Position numbers and translations under genes: made by a program. A stretch of DNA of 64,000 nt from Brackiella oedipodis DSM 13743 (lineage in GTDB: Bacteria; Pseudomonadota; Gammaproteobacteria; Burkholderiales; Burkholderiaceae_B): contig NZ_KK211205.1 in the NCBI RefSeq assembly GCF_000621025.1, positions 321,196-385,195 on the forward strand. The letters are read 5' to 3'. Numbering within the stretch: the first letter of the stretch is position 1; the number at the start of each line of letters is the position of its first letter. This document shows positions 17,421 through 27,459 of the stretch, one piece after another. The notes below the pieces were generated by a model. The model saw nothing but the letters and a program-made list of their open reading frames with translations, was not told the origin of the DNA and made no database searches.

Positions 17421-18458
17421 TTAGATTACTTTTGCGGCCATTAAATCGTGCATATGAAGCGCACCGACTAAATGTTGTTGTTGATCAATGACTAATAAAT
17501 TACTGAGCTTATGGCGTTCCATGACGCCAGCCGCTTCTATGGCCAAGGCATCGGCTCGAATGGTGCGTGGTTGACTGGTCATCACATCGGCGACTTGGTA
17601 GTGACGGATATCGCCTTTTTTTTCTATGAGGCGACGTAAGTCACCATCCGTAAACACACCAGCGAGTTCTTGGGACGGACCCAACACTGCCGTCATGCCC
17701 ATACCCTTGCTAGAGATCTCATTGAGGACTTCGGGCATGTAGGCTTGTGTACTCACCTTAGGAATCGCCTCGTTGACGCGCATAATATCTTTAACATAGG
17801 TGAGTAGGCGTCGACCCAGCGCTCCGCCTGGATGTGAGCGGGCAAAATCATTGGCCGTGAAATTACGGGCTTGCAAACAAGCAATGGCCAAGGCATCGCC
17901 GAGAGCTAACGCCACTGTAGTGCTAGTTGTTGGCGCTAAATTCAGCGGACAAGCTTCGTGTTCTATTGAGCCGTCCAAAAACACATCGGCGAGTTGCGCT
18001 AGATCCGAATGGGCGTTGCCACACAGGGCGATAATGGGCGCACCTAAGCGCCGTACTACGGGAAGGACCACGGCTAATTCATTACTTTGGCCCGAATACG
18101 AAATCGCTAAGACCACATCTTTGGCGGTAATCATGCCCAAATCACCATGGACGGCTTCGGCCGAGTGAATAAAAACTGCCGGTGTACCAGTGGAAGCCAG
18201 GGTAGCGGCAATCTTGCGGCCTATATGACCAGATTTACCGAGTCCCGTCACCACCACACGACCTTGACACGCCAATAAAAGCTGGACTGTCTTGACAAAA
18301 GACTGATCCAGATGTTTGGCCGTGCGCATGAGTGCCTGCGCTTCCTGCTGCAGGGTAGCACGGGCACTGGCGAGCACCTGGGCAGCGTCAAGCTCTCCAT
18401 CGGTGGCGTTGGACAACTGCTCGGGGCTCAAAGAAGGCGTTGGCTCTGAATTTTTCAT
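17421..18458 (-). CDS. kdsD: D-arabinose 5-phosphate isomerase KdsD/KpsF
   Basis: Converts ribulose-5-P to arabinose-5-P, the first committed step to Kdo. The 345-residue protein has an SIS domain (about 50-200: VVVTGLGKSGHIGRKIAATLASTGTP, in part GLGKSGHIG; SYSGQSNEL) and two CBS motifs (about 225-345: FTDGDLRRLIEKKG, LVGALHMHDL). The first gene of kdsD-kdsC-lptCAB, divergent from apt. A TATAAT about 7 bp before its ATG could be a -10 with a very short leader. Confidence 0.95.
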   Translation of the reverse strand: MKNSEPTPSLSPEQLSNATDGELDAAQVLASARATLQQEAQALMRTAKHLDQSFVKTVQLLLACQGRVVVTGLGKSGHIGRKIAATLASTGTPAVFIHSAEAVHGDLGMITAKDVVLAISYSGQSNELAVVLPVVRRLGAPIIALCGNAHSDLAQLADVFLDGSIEHEACPLNLAPTTSTTVALALGDALAIACLQARNFTANDFARSHPGGALGRRLLTYVKDIMRVNEAIPKVSTQAYMPEVLNEISSKGMGMTAVLGPSQELAGVFTDGDLRRLIEKKGDIRHYQVADVMTSQPRTIRADALAIEAAGVMERHKLSNLLVIDQQQHLVGALHMHDLMAAKVI

Positions 18459-18690
18459 GTCGTAATTATACTGTACTACTTGAGCAATAAGGCGCGCTTT
18501 CTATGCGTTCACTAAATAGCTGTACTATTTTATAGGGCTTTTGTGGCGATTTCATTTAGCTTACATTTTTTATCTATACAATAGGCGCTGCAGATAAAAA
18601 GCCACAAGCAGTGTTACAAATCCCAGGAAAGTTACCGATGGCTTTTATCATCAATTTCATAGGGTTAAAATAAGGTTTTATAGGAATCAT

Positions 18691-19245
18691 ATGGATAAGC
18701 AATGCGATAATTTCACGGATCCTCTAGCGCGTGTGGTCAACGCCATCCGTAGTGTGCCAGACTGGCCTGAGCCTGGGGTGACCTTTAGAGACATCACGCC
18801 CGTGCTTCAAGATCCAGTGACCTTTCGATCACTGATCGATATTATGGTGTATCGCTATATGCGGCGCCGCATCGACTTGATCGCGGGCATTGATGCGCGT
18901 GGCTTTATTGTGGGTAGTGTCTTGGCGTATGAGCTTAATTTAGGCTTTGTCCCTGTACGCAAAAAGGGTAAATTGCCTTATGCCACCGTGAGCGAAGAAT
19001 ATACCCTCGAATACGGCCATTCAGAGGTCGAGATGCACGTCGATGCCGTCAGACCTGGTCAGCGCGTGTTGCTCATCGATGATTTAATCGCCACCGGCGG
19101 TACCATGTCTGCCGCGAACCGCCTTTTACAACGATTAGGGGCCAATGTGGTTGAAGCCGCCTGTATTATTGATCTGGTCGATCTTGGCGGCTCCAAACTA
19201 CTACGTGACCAAGACGTCAATGTTTTTTCTGTGTGCCAATACTAA
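18691..19245 (+). CDS. apt: Adenine phosphoribosyltransferase
   Basis: Salvages adenine to AMP using PRPP. The 184-residue protein shows the family opening ([20 protein letters not shown]), the flexible loop RKKGKLPY, and the PRPP-binding motif [16 protein letters not shown] near 128. The start is supported by AGGAA 5 bp before the ATG. Monocistronic, divergent from kdsD, and followed by a terminator. Confidence 0.96.
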   Translation: MDKQCDNFTDPLARVVNAIRSVPDWPEPGVTFRDITPVLQDPVTFRSLIDIMVYRYMRRRIDLIAGIDARGFIVGSVLAYELNLGFVPVRKKGKLPYATVSEEYTLEYGHSEVEMHVDAVRPGQRVLLIDDLIATGGTMSAANRLLQRLGANVVEAACIIDLVDLGGSKLLRDQDVNVFSVCQY

Positions 19246-19320
19246 AAACGAAAACGCTAAAAACGAGTACTTAGCTGCTGAGGCCATGGTCGCTATATAG
19301 TCTCTATAGCGCCCCTATGT

Positions 19321-19382
19321 CGTCCTTATGTTGGTCTGAGGGGCACCTTAAGGACGTAAGTCTTGCAGGGCTTGCGTTTTTT
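19321..19382 (+). terminator. Terminator after apt with overlapping alternative hairpin
   Basis: ACGTAAG (19354-19360) pairs with CTTGCGT (19371-19377), followed by a T run. Just upstream, CGTCCTTA (19321-19328) pairs with TAAGGACG (19349-19356). The second hairpin shares three bases with the terminator arm, so the two compete. A third short inverted repeat (CGCTATA/TATAGCG) lies near 19292-19312. Confidence 0.55.
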
Positions 19383-19419
19383 GACCTCGTTCCTTTAGGC
19401 GCGTTGTTTGTGAGTACCG

Positions 19420-20931
19420 TTAATCTAAAAACCAGCGATAAGCAGGGTTGCCTGTTTCTTCTTGGTGCGGATAGCCGATTTTGTTGAGAAAGTCATCAAA
19501 TAAGGCATTATCAGTGCTTGGTACCTGTATACCCACGAGGACGCGGCCGAAGTCACCACCACTATTACGATAATGGAAAAGACTGATATTCCAGCCGGGG
19601 CTCATCTGATTTAAGAAATTCGAAAGGGCACCGGGTTTTTCAGGAAAAACAAAACTCAATAAGCGCTCGTCTTGGGCAATTTCGCAGTGGCCGCCGACCA
19701 TATAACGTAAATGCGTTTTGGCAAGATCATTGTCACTTAGATCATGCACGGTAAATTTGTGTTTTTCGATATTGGCAATGAGTTTTTGGATTTCTGTGGT
19801 TTCTTTGATTTGCACACCCACAAAAATATGCGCGATATCGGGTTCACTCATGCGGTAATTAAATTCTGTAACCTGACGCTTACCGAGAGCTTGACAGAGT
19901 TTTTTGAAAGAACCCTTACGCTCGGGCATGCTAACCGCAAAAATCGCTTCTTTTTCTTCGCCGACATCGGCCCTTTCTGCCACAAAGCGTAAGCGATCAA
20001 AATTCATATTGGCGCCGCTGGCAATGGCGACCACGGTTTTGTTTTTGGCTTGGTGAGTTTGCAAATACTTTTTGCTGCCCGCTATGGCTAAGGCGCCCGA
20101 AGGTTCAAGCACACTACGAGTGTCTTGGAACACATCCTTGATAGCGGCACAGATCTCATCGGTATTAACCGTAACGTAATCATCGACGTATTGCTTGGCA
20201 AGCCGTAGCGTTTCTTTACCGACTTGCTTGACCGCCGTACCATCAGAAAATAATCCCACATGGCTAAGATTGAGTCGCTTGCCCTTCTGAATACTCTGGA
20301 TCATGGCACAGGAGTCTTCGGATTGCACACCAATGATTTTTATTTCGGGGCGAAGCGCTTTGACATAGGCGGCGACGCCTGCAATCAAACCACCGCCGCC
20401 AATCGGTACAAAAATCGCGTCTAAGTCATCGGCTTGTTCGCTAAGGATCTCCATACCCACAGTGCCCTGACCTGCGATAACATCCGGGTCATCGAAGGGG
20501 TGCACAAAGGTGAGACCTTGTGCTTTTTGTAATTCCAGCGAATGTTCGTACGCATCGCTATAGCTTTCGCCAAATAACACCGCTTCACCACCTAGGCGCT
20601 TAACGGCATTGACTTTGACCTCTGGGGTCGAAATAGGCATTACAATGACGGCGCGGCATTGCAATTGTCGAGCAGAGTAGGCAACACCTTGTGCATGATT
20701 ACCCGCCGAAGCACAGATGACGCCGCGCTGTCTGGCCGCCTTAGAGAGTTGCGCCATTTTGTTGTAGGCACCGCGGATTTTGAAACTAAACACATCTTGC
20801 TCATCTTCGCGCTTAATCAAAATCGTGTTTTGTAGGCGAGCAGACAAGAGACTCGCTTTAATGAGCGGCGTTTTGTGAGCCACGTCGTAAACACGCGAAG
20901 TTAAGATGCGTTTGAGATAATCCACGGACAT
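19420..20931 (-). CDS. ilvA: Threonine ammonia-lyase, biosynthetic
   Basis: Catalyses threonine to 2-oxobutanoate, the first step to isoleucine. The 503-residue protein has the PLP domain (about 1-320) with the Schiff-base lysine in SFKIRGAYNKM, SAGNHAQGVA, and the phosphate loop GGGGLIAG. The C-terminal regulatory domain has two ACT-like modules (about 330-503; ERKGSFKKLCQALG, EKPGALSNFL). This long form is the isoleucine-inhibited type. A single gene, convergent with apt. Confidence 0.95.
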   Translation of the reverse strand: MSVDYLKRILTSRVYDVAHKTPLIKASLLSARLQNTILIKREDEQDVFSFKIRGAYNKMAQLSKAARQRGVICASAGNHAQGVAYSARQLQCRAVIVMPISTPEVKVNAVKRLGGEAVLFGESYSDAYEHSLELQKAQGLTFVHPFDDPDVIAGQGTVGMEILSEQADDLDAIFVPIGGGGLIAGVAAYVKALRPEIKIIGVQSEDSCAMIQSIQKGKRLNLSHVGLFSDGTAVKQVGKETLRLAKQYVDDYVTVNTDEICAAIKDVFQDTRSVLEPSGALAIAGSKKYLQTHQAKNKTVVAIASGANMNFDRLRFVAERADVGEEKEAIFAVSMPERKGSFKKLCQALGKRQVTEFNYRMSEPDIAHIFVGVQIKETTEIQKLIANIEKHKFTVHDLSDNDLAKTHLRYMVGGHCEIAQDERLLSFVFPEKPGALSNFLNQMSPGWNISLFHYRNSGGDFGRVLVGIQVPSTDNALFDDFLNKIGYPHQEETGNPAYRWFLD

Positions 20932-21045
20932 AGAATTAACCTTTTGAGTGAGTATTACAGAAGACTAGCTAAAAAGATTATCACAACTGCCCGTGATTAC
21001 AAGTGTTGGGACGACCTGTGAATCACAAAAACGAGAAACTATGAA

Positions 21046-22350
21046 TTAGTCCTCGGTTTTTTTGAGCGCTTTATGGGTGTTAGGAAAGATCAGGCTAAAC
21101 GTACTGCCTTTGTTGACTTCACTTTCGATTTTGAGCTCAATATTATGGCGTAAGGCAATGTACTTGGTAATCGCCAAGCCCAAACCCGTACCACCTGTGG
21201 CTCGTGAGCGACTGCGATCGACCCGATAAAAACGCTCGGTGAGGTGGCTGATATGCTTGGCTTTGATACCAATGCCGGTGTCTGTAACACTAAAAACAGG
21301 GTGTTTGCCTTTTTTGTAGAGCTTGACCGTAATCGTGCCGCCTTCAGGGGTGTAGTGCACAGCGTTATTGAGTAAGTTACTCATTGCCGAGGCCAATTCA
21401 GTAGCTTTGCCGAAGGCGACAATATTGGGTTCGGCCTTGACAATAAAATGGTGTTTGTCCTTAGAAAGTGCTTGAGCCTGATGTAAGGACTTACATAAGA
21501 TATCGTTGAGACTTACGCCTTTGCCACCCGTCATGGTAGTGGCCTCTAGGGTTGAGAGCGTCAGCAGGTCAGTCACGATCGCCAACATTTGCTGGGCTTG
21601 CTCGAGCATGTTTTCTTGGTATTGTTGACGTTTTTCGAGTGAAAGAGACTCTGGCGGCAAGGACTGCAAGGTCTCTAAAAAGCCAATCAGTACCGTCAAT
21701 GGTGTGCGCAACTCATGAGAGACATTCGCCACAAAATCTTGTTGAATCTTGCGTAGTTTTTCTAGTTGTGTGATGTCGGAGATAAATAGCACAAAACCCG
21801 TATTGGCGTAGGGTGTCACTTCAAGTTGCAAGGTACGGTTTTTTTGATTTTCGTAATCAAAGATCAGCGGTTTACTAAAGTTATGGGCGCTAACATACTC
21901 AATCACTTCAGGAACACGGATGACATTAAATAAATTATTATCTTTGTCGCTGTCGCTTTGTAAACCCAAAAAATTATAAGCGGCACGGTTGCACCACATG
22001 AGGCGATACTCTTCATCTAGGATGATCACGGCTGCTGGCAGCGTATAAGCAGCTCGCATGGAAGTTTTGTTGATATGAATTTGATCCTCGAGTTCCCATG
22101 TGCGACGGCGCAGTGCTTTGTAGAGCGGCGTAATAATCAATTCATTTTGACCACAGTCGATGGGCGGAATGTTTTCGGGGTTATGGGTCCAATCCAGCGT
22201 CGCCTGAAATTTTTTGCGTTCAATATAGATATACACACAGACACTAATAATAATTAAGCCATACACAACGTAAGCGGGAATCACGTGCTGCAACGCTAAT
22301 CCCGCTAAACAAATAATTACGACTAATGCCAAAAGGGTAGTACTCTTCAT
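21046..22350 (-). CDS. phoR: Phosphate regulon sensor histidine kinase PhoR
   Basis: Senses phosphate status through Pst/PhoU and phosphorylates PhoB. The 434-residue protein has two N-terminal hydrophobic segments (about 5-42), a PAS domain (about 95-190), the H-box VSHELRTPLTVLIGF near 212, the N-box SNLLNNAVHYTPEGG, the G1-box VTDTGIGI and the G2-box GGTGLGLAI. It follows phoB after 3 bp, as usual. No pst genes lie nearby. Confidence 0.93.
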   Translation of the reverse strand: MKSTTLLALVVIICLAGLALQHVIPAYVVYGLIIISVCVYIYIERKKFQATLDWTHNPENIPPIDCGQNELIITPLYKALRRRTWELEDQIHINKTSMRAAYTLPAAVIILDEEYRLMWCNRAAYNFLGLQSDSDKDNNLFNVIRVPEVIEYVSAHNFSKPLIFDYENQKNRTLQLEVTPYANTGFVLFISDITQLEKLRKIQQDFVANVSHELRTPLTVLIGFLETLQSLPPESLSLEKRQQYQENMLEQAQQMLAIVTDLLTLSTLEATTMTGGKGVSLNDILCKSLHQAQALSKDKHHFIVKAEPNIVAFGKATELASAMSNLLNNAVHYTPEGGTITVKLYKKGKHPVFSVTDTGIGIKAKHISHLTERFYRVDRSRSRATGGTGLGLAITKYIALRHNIELKIESEVNKGSTFSLIFPNTHKALKKTED

Positions 22351-22353
22351 ACC

Positions 22354-23049
22354 TTAAGTAGTTGCTGATTGGTTAAAACGATATCCGGACCCACGCACGG
22401 TTTCGAGTAAAACATCATGGCCTGAAACCTTGAGGGCTTTACGTAGACGTCTGATATGAACATCGATAGTGCGTTCTTCGATAAATACATGATCGCCCCA
22501 AATTTGGTCCAGTAATTGGCTACGGCTATATACTCGATCTGGATGCGTCATGAAAAAATGCAGTAAACGATATTCTGTAGGACCCAAGGTGATGGCTTCG
22601 TCATGACCACTCACTTTGTGCTGTTTGGGATCCAATAATAAACCATTAATATTGATGCTATCGTCTGTCAGTTGCGGCGCCAAGCGTCGCAGTAAGGCCT
22701 TAATACGCATCTGTAATTCTTTGATGGAAAAAGGCTTGGTGAGGTAATCATCGGCACCGCTTTCAAAACCATCTACTTTGTCTTCTTCAGTGCTCTTAGC
22801 TGTGAGCATAATTATGGGGATATGGCGTGTGCGCGAATCATTTCGCAATTGGCGCGCAAAACTGACACCAGACATGCCAGGTAGCATCCAATCGAGTAAT
22901 ACTAAATCGGGTAATTGATGATTAATGAGTTTCTTGGCTTGAGAAGCATTATAGGCTTGTAGAACCTGATGACCACTATGCTCCAAATTGACTTTGATGA
23001 GTTCTTGGATTGCGGGTTCATCTTCTACAATAAGGATTGTACTAGACAT
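22354..23049 (-). CDS. phoB: Phosphate regulon response regulator PhoB
   Basis: OmpR/PhoB-class transcription factor of 231 residues. The receiver domain has the acidic pair near residue 10, phospho-acceptor aspartate in LVLLDWMLPGMSG (about D54), and KPFSIKEL. The winged-helix domain (about 130-228) shows EERTIDVHIRRLRKAL. The genes are phoB-phoR. Autoregulation is supported by a Pho box and a perfect -10 upstream. Confidence 0.95.
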   Translation of the reverse strand: MSSTILIVEDEPAIQELIKVNLEHSGHQVLQAYNASQAKKLINHQLPDLVLLDWMLPGMSGVSFARQLRNDSRTRHIPIIMLTAKSTEEDKVDGFESGADDYLTKPFSIKELQMRIKALLRRLAPQLTDDSININGLLLDPKQHKVSGHDEAITLGPTEYRLLHFFMTHPDRVYSRSQLLDQIWGDHVFIEERTIDVHIRRLRKALKVSGHDVLLETVRGSGYRFNQSATT

Positions 23050-23144
23050 AAATAGAGTAAAATAAATTAATTATGAATATGCTTAGCTAGATAAGCTTGG
23101 CATGAAGCAATGAAGCAATCCTGTAAGACAATTCAAGTCTACAG

Positions 23145-23178
23145 ATTATAAATTAGCCTGATGTCAGTTATATGACAA
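23145..23178 (-). promoter_or_regulatory. Pho box and -10 of the phoBR promoter
   Basis: Minus strand 23178-23161 reads TTGTCATATAACTGACAT, matching 16 of 18 consensus Pho-box positions as two 7-bp half sites with a 4-bp spacer. Ten bp downstream lies a perfect TATAAT (23145-23150). This is the normal geometry where PhoB replaces the -35. The phoB ATG is about 95 bp further on. The box also overlaps the first codons of ubiE. Confidence 0.8.
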
Positions 23179-24002
23179 CCACGGATCGACTTATGGACGT
23201 ACACGACAAAAATACCTCAGCTACCTCTTCAGAGACTTCTTCTCAACATTCTACTACAGCCAACGACCATTCCAGCACCACTCATTTCGGTTTTAGTACA
23301 GTCGCTGAGTCCGAAAAAGCCAATAAAGTCGCAGGCGTATTTCACTCCGTAGCGGCTAATTACGACATCATGAATGATTTAATGTCAGGTGGTCTACACC
23401 GTCTCTGGAAGGTCTTTACCATCAATAAGGCGCGACTTAAACCTGGCCAAAAAGTTCTCGATATTGCCAGTGGTACGGGCGACCTCATTATTCCTATGTC
23501 CAAAAAAGTCGGCCCTTCCGGCGAAGTCTGGCACACGGATATTAATTCATCCATGTTAAGCGTAGGCAGAGATCGCTTGTTGAATCAAGGCATTTTTGTT
23601 CCTTCTGTGGTCTGTGATGCCGAGCACTTGCCTTTTCCCGATGATTACTTCAATTTAGTCACGGTGGCGTTTGGACTGCGCAATATGACGCACAAAGACG
23701 CCGCCATTGCTGAAATGTATCGGGTTTTGAAGCCCGGCGGTCGACTCTTGATTCTCGAATTCTCCAAAGTCTATAAACCGTTGAGCAAGTTATACGATAT
23801 TTACTCCTTTAATGTACTGCCATTTTTGGGTAAACACGTCGCCAAAGATGCCGAGAGTTATCAATATCTCGCCGAATCTATTCGTATGCACCCCGACCAA
23901 GAAACCTTGGCCAATATGATGCGTCAAGTCGGTTTTGACCGTGTCAATTACCATAATCTTACGGCGGGCATTGTGGCACTGCACGAAGGCCTCAAAGCAT
24001 AA
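23172..24002 (+). CDS. ubiE: Ubiquinone/menaquinone biosynthesis C-methyltransferase UbiE
   Basis: SAM-dependent C-methyltransferase of the ubiquinone pathway. The conserved part begins at [21 protein letters not shown] (in part HFGFSTVAE) near residue 36. SAM motif [11 protein letters not shown] is near 95, and [20 protein letters not shown] follows. The first 35 residues are a Ser/Thr-rich extension absent from most homologues. Neither the ATG at 23172 nor that at 23193 has a good Shine-Dalgarno, so the start is uncertain. First gene of ubiE-ubiJ-ubiB. Confidence 0.93.
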   Translation: MTTTDRLMDVHDKNTSATSSETSSQHSTTANDHSSTTHFGFSTVAESEKANKVAGVFHSVAANYDIMNDLMSGGLHRLWKVFTINKARLKPGQKVLDIASGTGDLIIPMSKKVGPSGEVWHTDINSSMLSVGRDRLLNQGIFVPSVVCDAEHLPFPDDYFNLVTVAFGLRNMTHKDAAIAEMYRVLKPGGRLLILEFSKVYKPLSKLYDIYSFNVLPFLGKHVAKDAESYQYLAESIRMHPDQETLANMMRQVGFDRVNYHNLTAGIVALHEGLKA

Positions 24003-24014
24003 GGTAAGCGTGTT

Positions 24015-24656
24015 ATGTTTTCTGCTTTTTTACCGAGTCCCAAACAGCTCGCGGTAGCCGCCTTTAATCGTCTCATACAACAAGAGCCATGGGCGCAGCA
24101 ACGTATTGCACAACAAGCGCACAAAACCGTGAAGTTTGTGGTGGCCGATAAGTCCCTCTGTTTTAAACTCACCCCAGAAGGCCGCTTGCACTATCTAGAC
24201 AAGCCCGCAGAGTCACCTACTGCAGCGGTCAATGGCCTGACGCCACAGGCGAATGTGACGGTGACGGTAGCTCGCGAGGATATTCCTAAGTTAGTGCAAA
24301 GTTTAAGTCAAGGACCTCAAGGCATGCAAAATGCGGCCGATGTCTTGCATATATCGGGTGAAGCGGGATTGGCGCGCCTAGTTTCTGATTTGGCCACTCA
24401 TTTAAGACTAGACAAAGAAGTTTTCTTAAGTCAATTTTTGGGGCCTCTACTCACTAAAATCCTGATGGCCAGCACTCACAAAGTCCAACAAACAGGACTT
24501 GAGGGAGCTCAACACTTAGCGAGTCACTTAAGTCAAGAGGATCAATGCCTAGTAGACCAGGCCGCGTTTCAGGATTTCAAACAAGACTTGCACACTTTGC
24601 AAGACTCCCTCAAACCGCTCGAAGCACAGATCAGAAGGCTTGAGAGACAAGGGTAA
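24015..24656 (+). CDS. ubiJ: Ubiquinone biosynthesis accessory factor UbiJ
   Basis: A 213-residue protein with an SCP2-like lipid-binding domain (about 15-115), followed by a helical C-terminal part ending in a coiled-coil-like segment (LHTLQDSLKPLEAQIRRLE). UbiJ is an accessory lipid carrier of the Ubi complex. Its position between ubiE and ubiB, 12 bp and 3 bp away, is the classical arrangement and is the main basis for the call. Confidence 0.88.
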   Translation: MFSAFLPSPKQLAVAAFNRLIQQEPWAQQRIAQQAHKTVKFVVADKSLCFKLTPEGRLHYLDKPAESPTAAVNGLTPQANVTVTVAREDIPKLVQSLSQGPQGMQNAADVLHISGEAGLARLVSDLATHLRLDKEVFLSQFLGPLLTKILMASTHKVQQTGLEGAQHLASHLSQEDQCLVDQAAFQDFKQDLHTLQDSLKPLEAQIRRLERQG

Positions 24657-24659
24657 GGT

Positions 24660-26216
24660 ATGGTTTTTTTTAGATTTTTTCGGATTGTCTGGGTTTGTCT
24701 GCGTTATGGTCTTGATGAGATGCTCATTAGCAGTATTCAGCGCCCGATCACTAAATCCATCCTCAAATTCATCCATAAATTTAGAACCTTTGAGGCGCCG
24801 CGGGGTCAGCGTCTACGCCTAGCCCTAGAGAATCTAGGGCCTATTTATATTAAATTTGGGCAGGTCTTATCTACTCGACCCGATATTGTGCCCGAGGATA
24901 TCTGTCGTGAGCTAACCGCCTTACAGGATCGGGTGCCTCCGTTTGATCCAGCAGTGGCCATAGGCATTGTCGAAAAGGAATTCGGCCGTCCCATTGGGCA
25001 ACTCTACAAAGAATTTATTCCCCAGCCTGTGGCTTCCGCCTCGGTGGCACAGGTTCATCAAGCTTATTTGCATGACGGTCGCAAGGTGGCCGTCAAAATT
25101 CTTCGACCACGACTCATTAAAACCATTGAAAGTGATTTGGCCTTAATGCGTACCTGGGCCTCATTGGTGCATTGGCTTTTACCAGATGGCAAGCGTTTGC
25201 GCCCCAAAGAAGTGGTGGCTGAATTCGATAAGTATTTGCATGATGAATTAGATCTACAAATCGAAGCTGCCAATTGCAGTCAGCTACGTCGCAATTTTGA
25301 CACCAAAGAGCGACGTCACCTCATCAAAGTTCCTGAGGCACACTGGGAATTGACCTCCAAAAATGTCTTCACCATGGAATGGTTAGAGGGGGTGCAGAGT
25401 AGTCATGTCGCCGAACTCCGGGCCAAGGGAGTGGATTTGAGTCTGCTAGCGCAGCGGGGGGTCGAAATCTTCTTTACTCAGGTCTTCGAAGACGGTTTCT
25501 TCCATGCTGACATGCATCCAGGTAATATTTGGGTGTCCACAGAGCCGGGTAGTGTAGGCCGCTATATCGCTTTAGATTTTGGGATTGTCGGTTCCTTGTC
25601 GGAATTTGACAAAAACTACCTGGCTCAAAACTTTTTAGCTTTCTTCCGTCGCGATTATCACCGCGTCGCACAATTGCATATTGAGTCGGGTTGGGTGCCC
25701 CCTAACACCCGCGAGGAAGAGCTTGAAGCCGCTGTACGCGCCGTTTGTGAACCTTGTTTTGATCGACCGCTCTCAGAAATTTCTTTGGGCCAAGTGCTAA
25801 TGCGCTTATTCCAAACGTCGCGCCGTTTTAACGTAGAGATTCAACCACAACTCGTCTTACTGCAAAAGACCTTGCTCAATATTGAGGGTATGGGGCGTGA
25901 GCTCGACCCTGAGCTCGATTTGTGGAGCACGGCCAAACCTTTTCTAGAACGCTGGATGTGGCAACGGATTGGCCCGCAAGGTTTTGTTGATAAGGTTCGC
26001 AAAGAGGCTATTCATTGGTCACAATGGTTACCCGAATTGCCGCGCCTGACTCATGAAGCCCTTAGTCACCAGGAAAATCTAGTGCAAATTAAGGAGCAAT
26101 TGCAGCAACTTAACAAAAACCACAAAAAACAGCGTCGCTGGTTGGCACTATTAGCTATTGCCAATATTGGCTTATTAGCTACGCTATGGTATTTATACAA
26201 ACACTTTCTAGGGTAG
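24660..26216 (+). CDS. ubiB: Ubiquinone biosynthesis kinase-like protein UbiB
   Basis: A 518-residue ABC1/ADCK-family atypical kinase needed for ubiquinone synthesis. The KxGQ motif is in [18 protein letters not shown], the Ala-rich loop in [22 protein letters not shown] follows, and the catalytic [11 protein letters not shown] and DFG (ALDFGIVG) are intact. A C-terminal hydrophobic segment ([19 protein letters not shown]) anchors it to the inner membrane. It starts 3 bp after ubiJ. Confidence 0.95.
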   Translation: MVFFRFFRIVWVCLRYGLDEMLISSIQRPITKSILKFIHKFRTFEAPRGQRLRLALENLGPIYIKFGQVLSTRPDIVPEDICRELTALQDRVPPFDPAVAIGIVEKEFGRPIGQLYKEFIPQPVASASVAQVHQAYLHDGRKVAVKILRPRLIKTIESDLALMRTWASLVHWLLPDGKRLRPKEVVAEFDKYLHDELDLQIEAANCSQLRRNFDTKERRHLIKVPEAHWELTSKNVFTMEWLEGVQSSHVAELRAKGVDLSLLAQRGVEIFFTQVFEDGFFHADMHPGNIWVSTEPGSVGRYIALDFGIVGSLSEFDKNYLAQNFLAFFRRDYHRVAQLHIESGWVPPNTREEELEAAVRAVCEPCFDRPLSEISLGQVLMRLFQTSRRFNVEIQPQLVLLQKTLLNIEGMGRELDPELDLWSTAKPFLERWMWQRIGPQGFVDKVRKEAIHWSQWLPELPRLTHEALSHQENLVQIKEQLQQLNKNHKKQRRWLALLAIANIGLLATLWYLYKHFLG

Positions 26217-26226
26217 GGCTTCCGGT

Positions 26227-26712
26227 ATGGCCAAGATTCTTTTTGAACAAAAAATCAAAACGCCTGAGCAATGCCTGCAGATGATTGCTAAGCAGCAATT
26301 ACCTAGACCAGTCGTTTTTACCAATGGGGTGTTTGATATTTTGCATAGAGGCCATGTGAGCTATTTAGATCAAGCATCACAGCTGGGCGCTTGTTTAATT
26401 GTGGCGGTCAATAGCGATGACTCAGTGCGTCGATTGGGCAAAGGTCCAGATCGTCCGCTCAACTGTTTGGCAGATCGCATGGCACTCTTGGCAGCGCTAG
26501 CCTCGGTCACTGCAGTAACTAGGTTTGCAGAGGATACACCGTTGGCATTGATCGAGTACCTTAAGCCTGATATTTTGGTGAAAGGCGGTGATTATGATAT
26601 GCGCAAACTACCAGAAACGGCCGCTATAGAAAGTTGGGGCGGCAGGGCCGTCGCTATCGATTTTGAATTCCAACGCTCGACTACCGCCCTCGTTAAAAAA
26701 ATCAGATCATAA
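26227..26712 (+). CDS. rfaE2: D-glycero-beta-D-manno-heptose 1-phosphate adenylyltransferase
   Basis: A nucleotidyltransferase equivalent to the C-terminal domain of HldE. It forms ADP-heptose for the LPS inner core. The 161-residue protein has TNGVFDILHRGHVSYL (HxGH motif, here HRGH) near 30 and VKGGDYDM plus RSTTALVKKI near the end. The kinase half (rfaE1) is not in the window. It follows ubiB after 10 bp and is followed by a strong terminator, so it is probably the last gene of the ubi transcript. Confidence 0.94.
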   Translation: MAKILFEQKIKTPEQCLQMIAKQQLPRPVVFTNGVFDILHRGHVSYLDQASQLGACLIVAVNSDDSVRRLGKGPDRPLNCLADRMALLAALASVTAVTRFAEDTPLALIEYLKPDILVKGGDYDMRKLPETAAIESWGGRAVAIDFEFQRSTTALVKKIRS

Positions 26713-26742
26713 AAAAACCAGTGCTTAATGCACTGGTTTTTT
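26712..26742. terminator. Bidirectional terminator between rfaE2 and pcm
   Basis: Stem AACCAGTGC / GCACTGGTT with a 5-nt loop, flanked by an A run and a T run, between convergent genes. Confidence 0.92.
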
Positions 26743-26748
26743 GTGAGG

Positions 26749-27459
26749 CTAGAACTTAAAGTGAGAAATGGACTCGCCTTTAAGGAAAGGAATATCCGTC
26801 TCAAAAAAGCTTTCGACATCAAATTGTGCGGGTGATTTACGAGTGATGCGATAGAGCGTCATCAGTTGTGGTTCACCAACAATAATTAACATACGACCGC
26901 CTTCGGCCAATTGGTATTTAAGGGAGTCTGGAATGCTTTTGACAGCGCCGGTGACGGCGATGGCGTCGTATTCAGCGTTGCCCCAGCCAGCGTGACCATC
27001 ACCAATCTCAATTTTGACGTTATTAATACCTGCCTGTGCCAAATTGGCTTTGGCTTGCGCAGCAATCGCAGAATTGATTTCGACAGAGGTGACGTGATCG
27101 GCTAAACGACTCAGCACGGCCGCCTGAAAGCCACTGCCGGTACCAATTTCAAGCACGCTATCGCTCGGTTTGAGTTGTAATTTCTCGGCGATATGAGCTT
27201 CTAGAATAGGGCTCAGCATAGTTTCGGTGGTTTTTTGGTCTTTGACAACAATAGGGAGAGTCATGTCAGAGTAGGCTAAGTTTTTGTACTCTGGCGCTAC
27301 AAATAAATCACGCTCTAGGGTGTGAAACGTCTCGACCACTCGGTCGTTGAGGACACCGCTAGGACGCAAAGATTGCTCCACCATATTGAAACGAAACTGC
27401 TCAAGCGTCATTTCATTGGCTGAAAGTGGACGACCGGTAAATTGGGGTGCTGTATTCAT
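26749..27459 (-). CDS. pcm: Protein-L-isoaspartate O-methyltransferase family protein
   Basis: A 236-residue SAM-dependent methyltransferase of the PCMT family, which repairs isoaspartyl residues. Visible motifs are FNMVEQSLRPSGVLND, the catalytic-loop region with DMTLPIVVKDQKTTETMLSP, SAM motif I VLEIGTGSGFQAAVL, and AVTGAVKSIP. The active-site SQP triplet of classical PIMT is not exact (QKT), as in other betaproteobacterial members, so repair activity is inferred. It is a single gene; the tolC that often lies next to it in relatives is absent. Confidence 0.85.
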   Translation of the reverse strand: MNTAPQFTGRPLSANEMTLEQFRFNMVEQSLRPSGVLNDRVVETFHTLERDLFVAPEYKNLAYSDMTLPIVVKDQKTTETMLSPILEAHIAEKLQLKPSDSVLEIGTGSGFQAAVLSRLADHVTSVEINSAIAAQAKANLAQAGINNVKIEIGDGHAGWGNAEYDAIAVTGAVKSIPDSLKYQLAEGGRMLIIVGEPQLMTLYRITRKSPAQFDVESFFETDIPFLKGESISHFKF

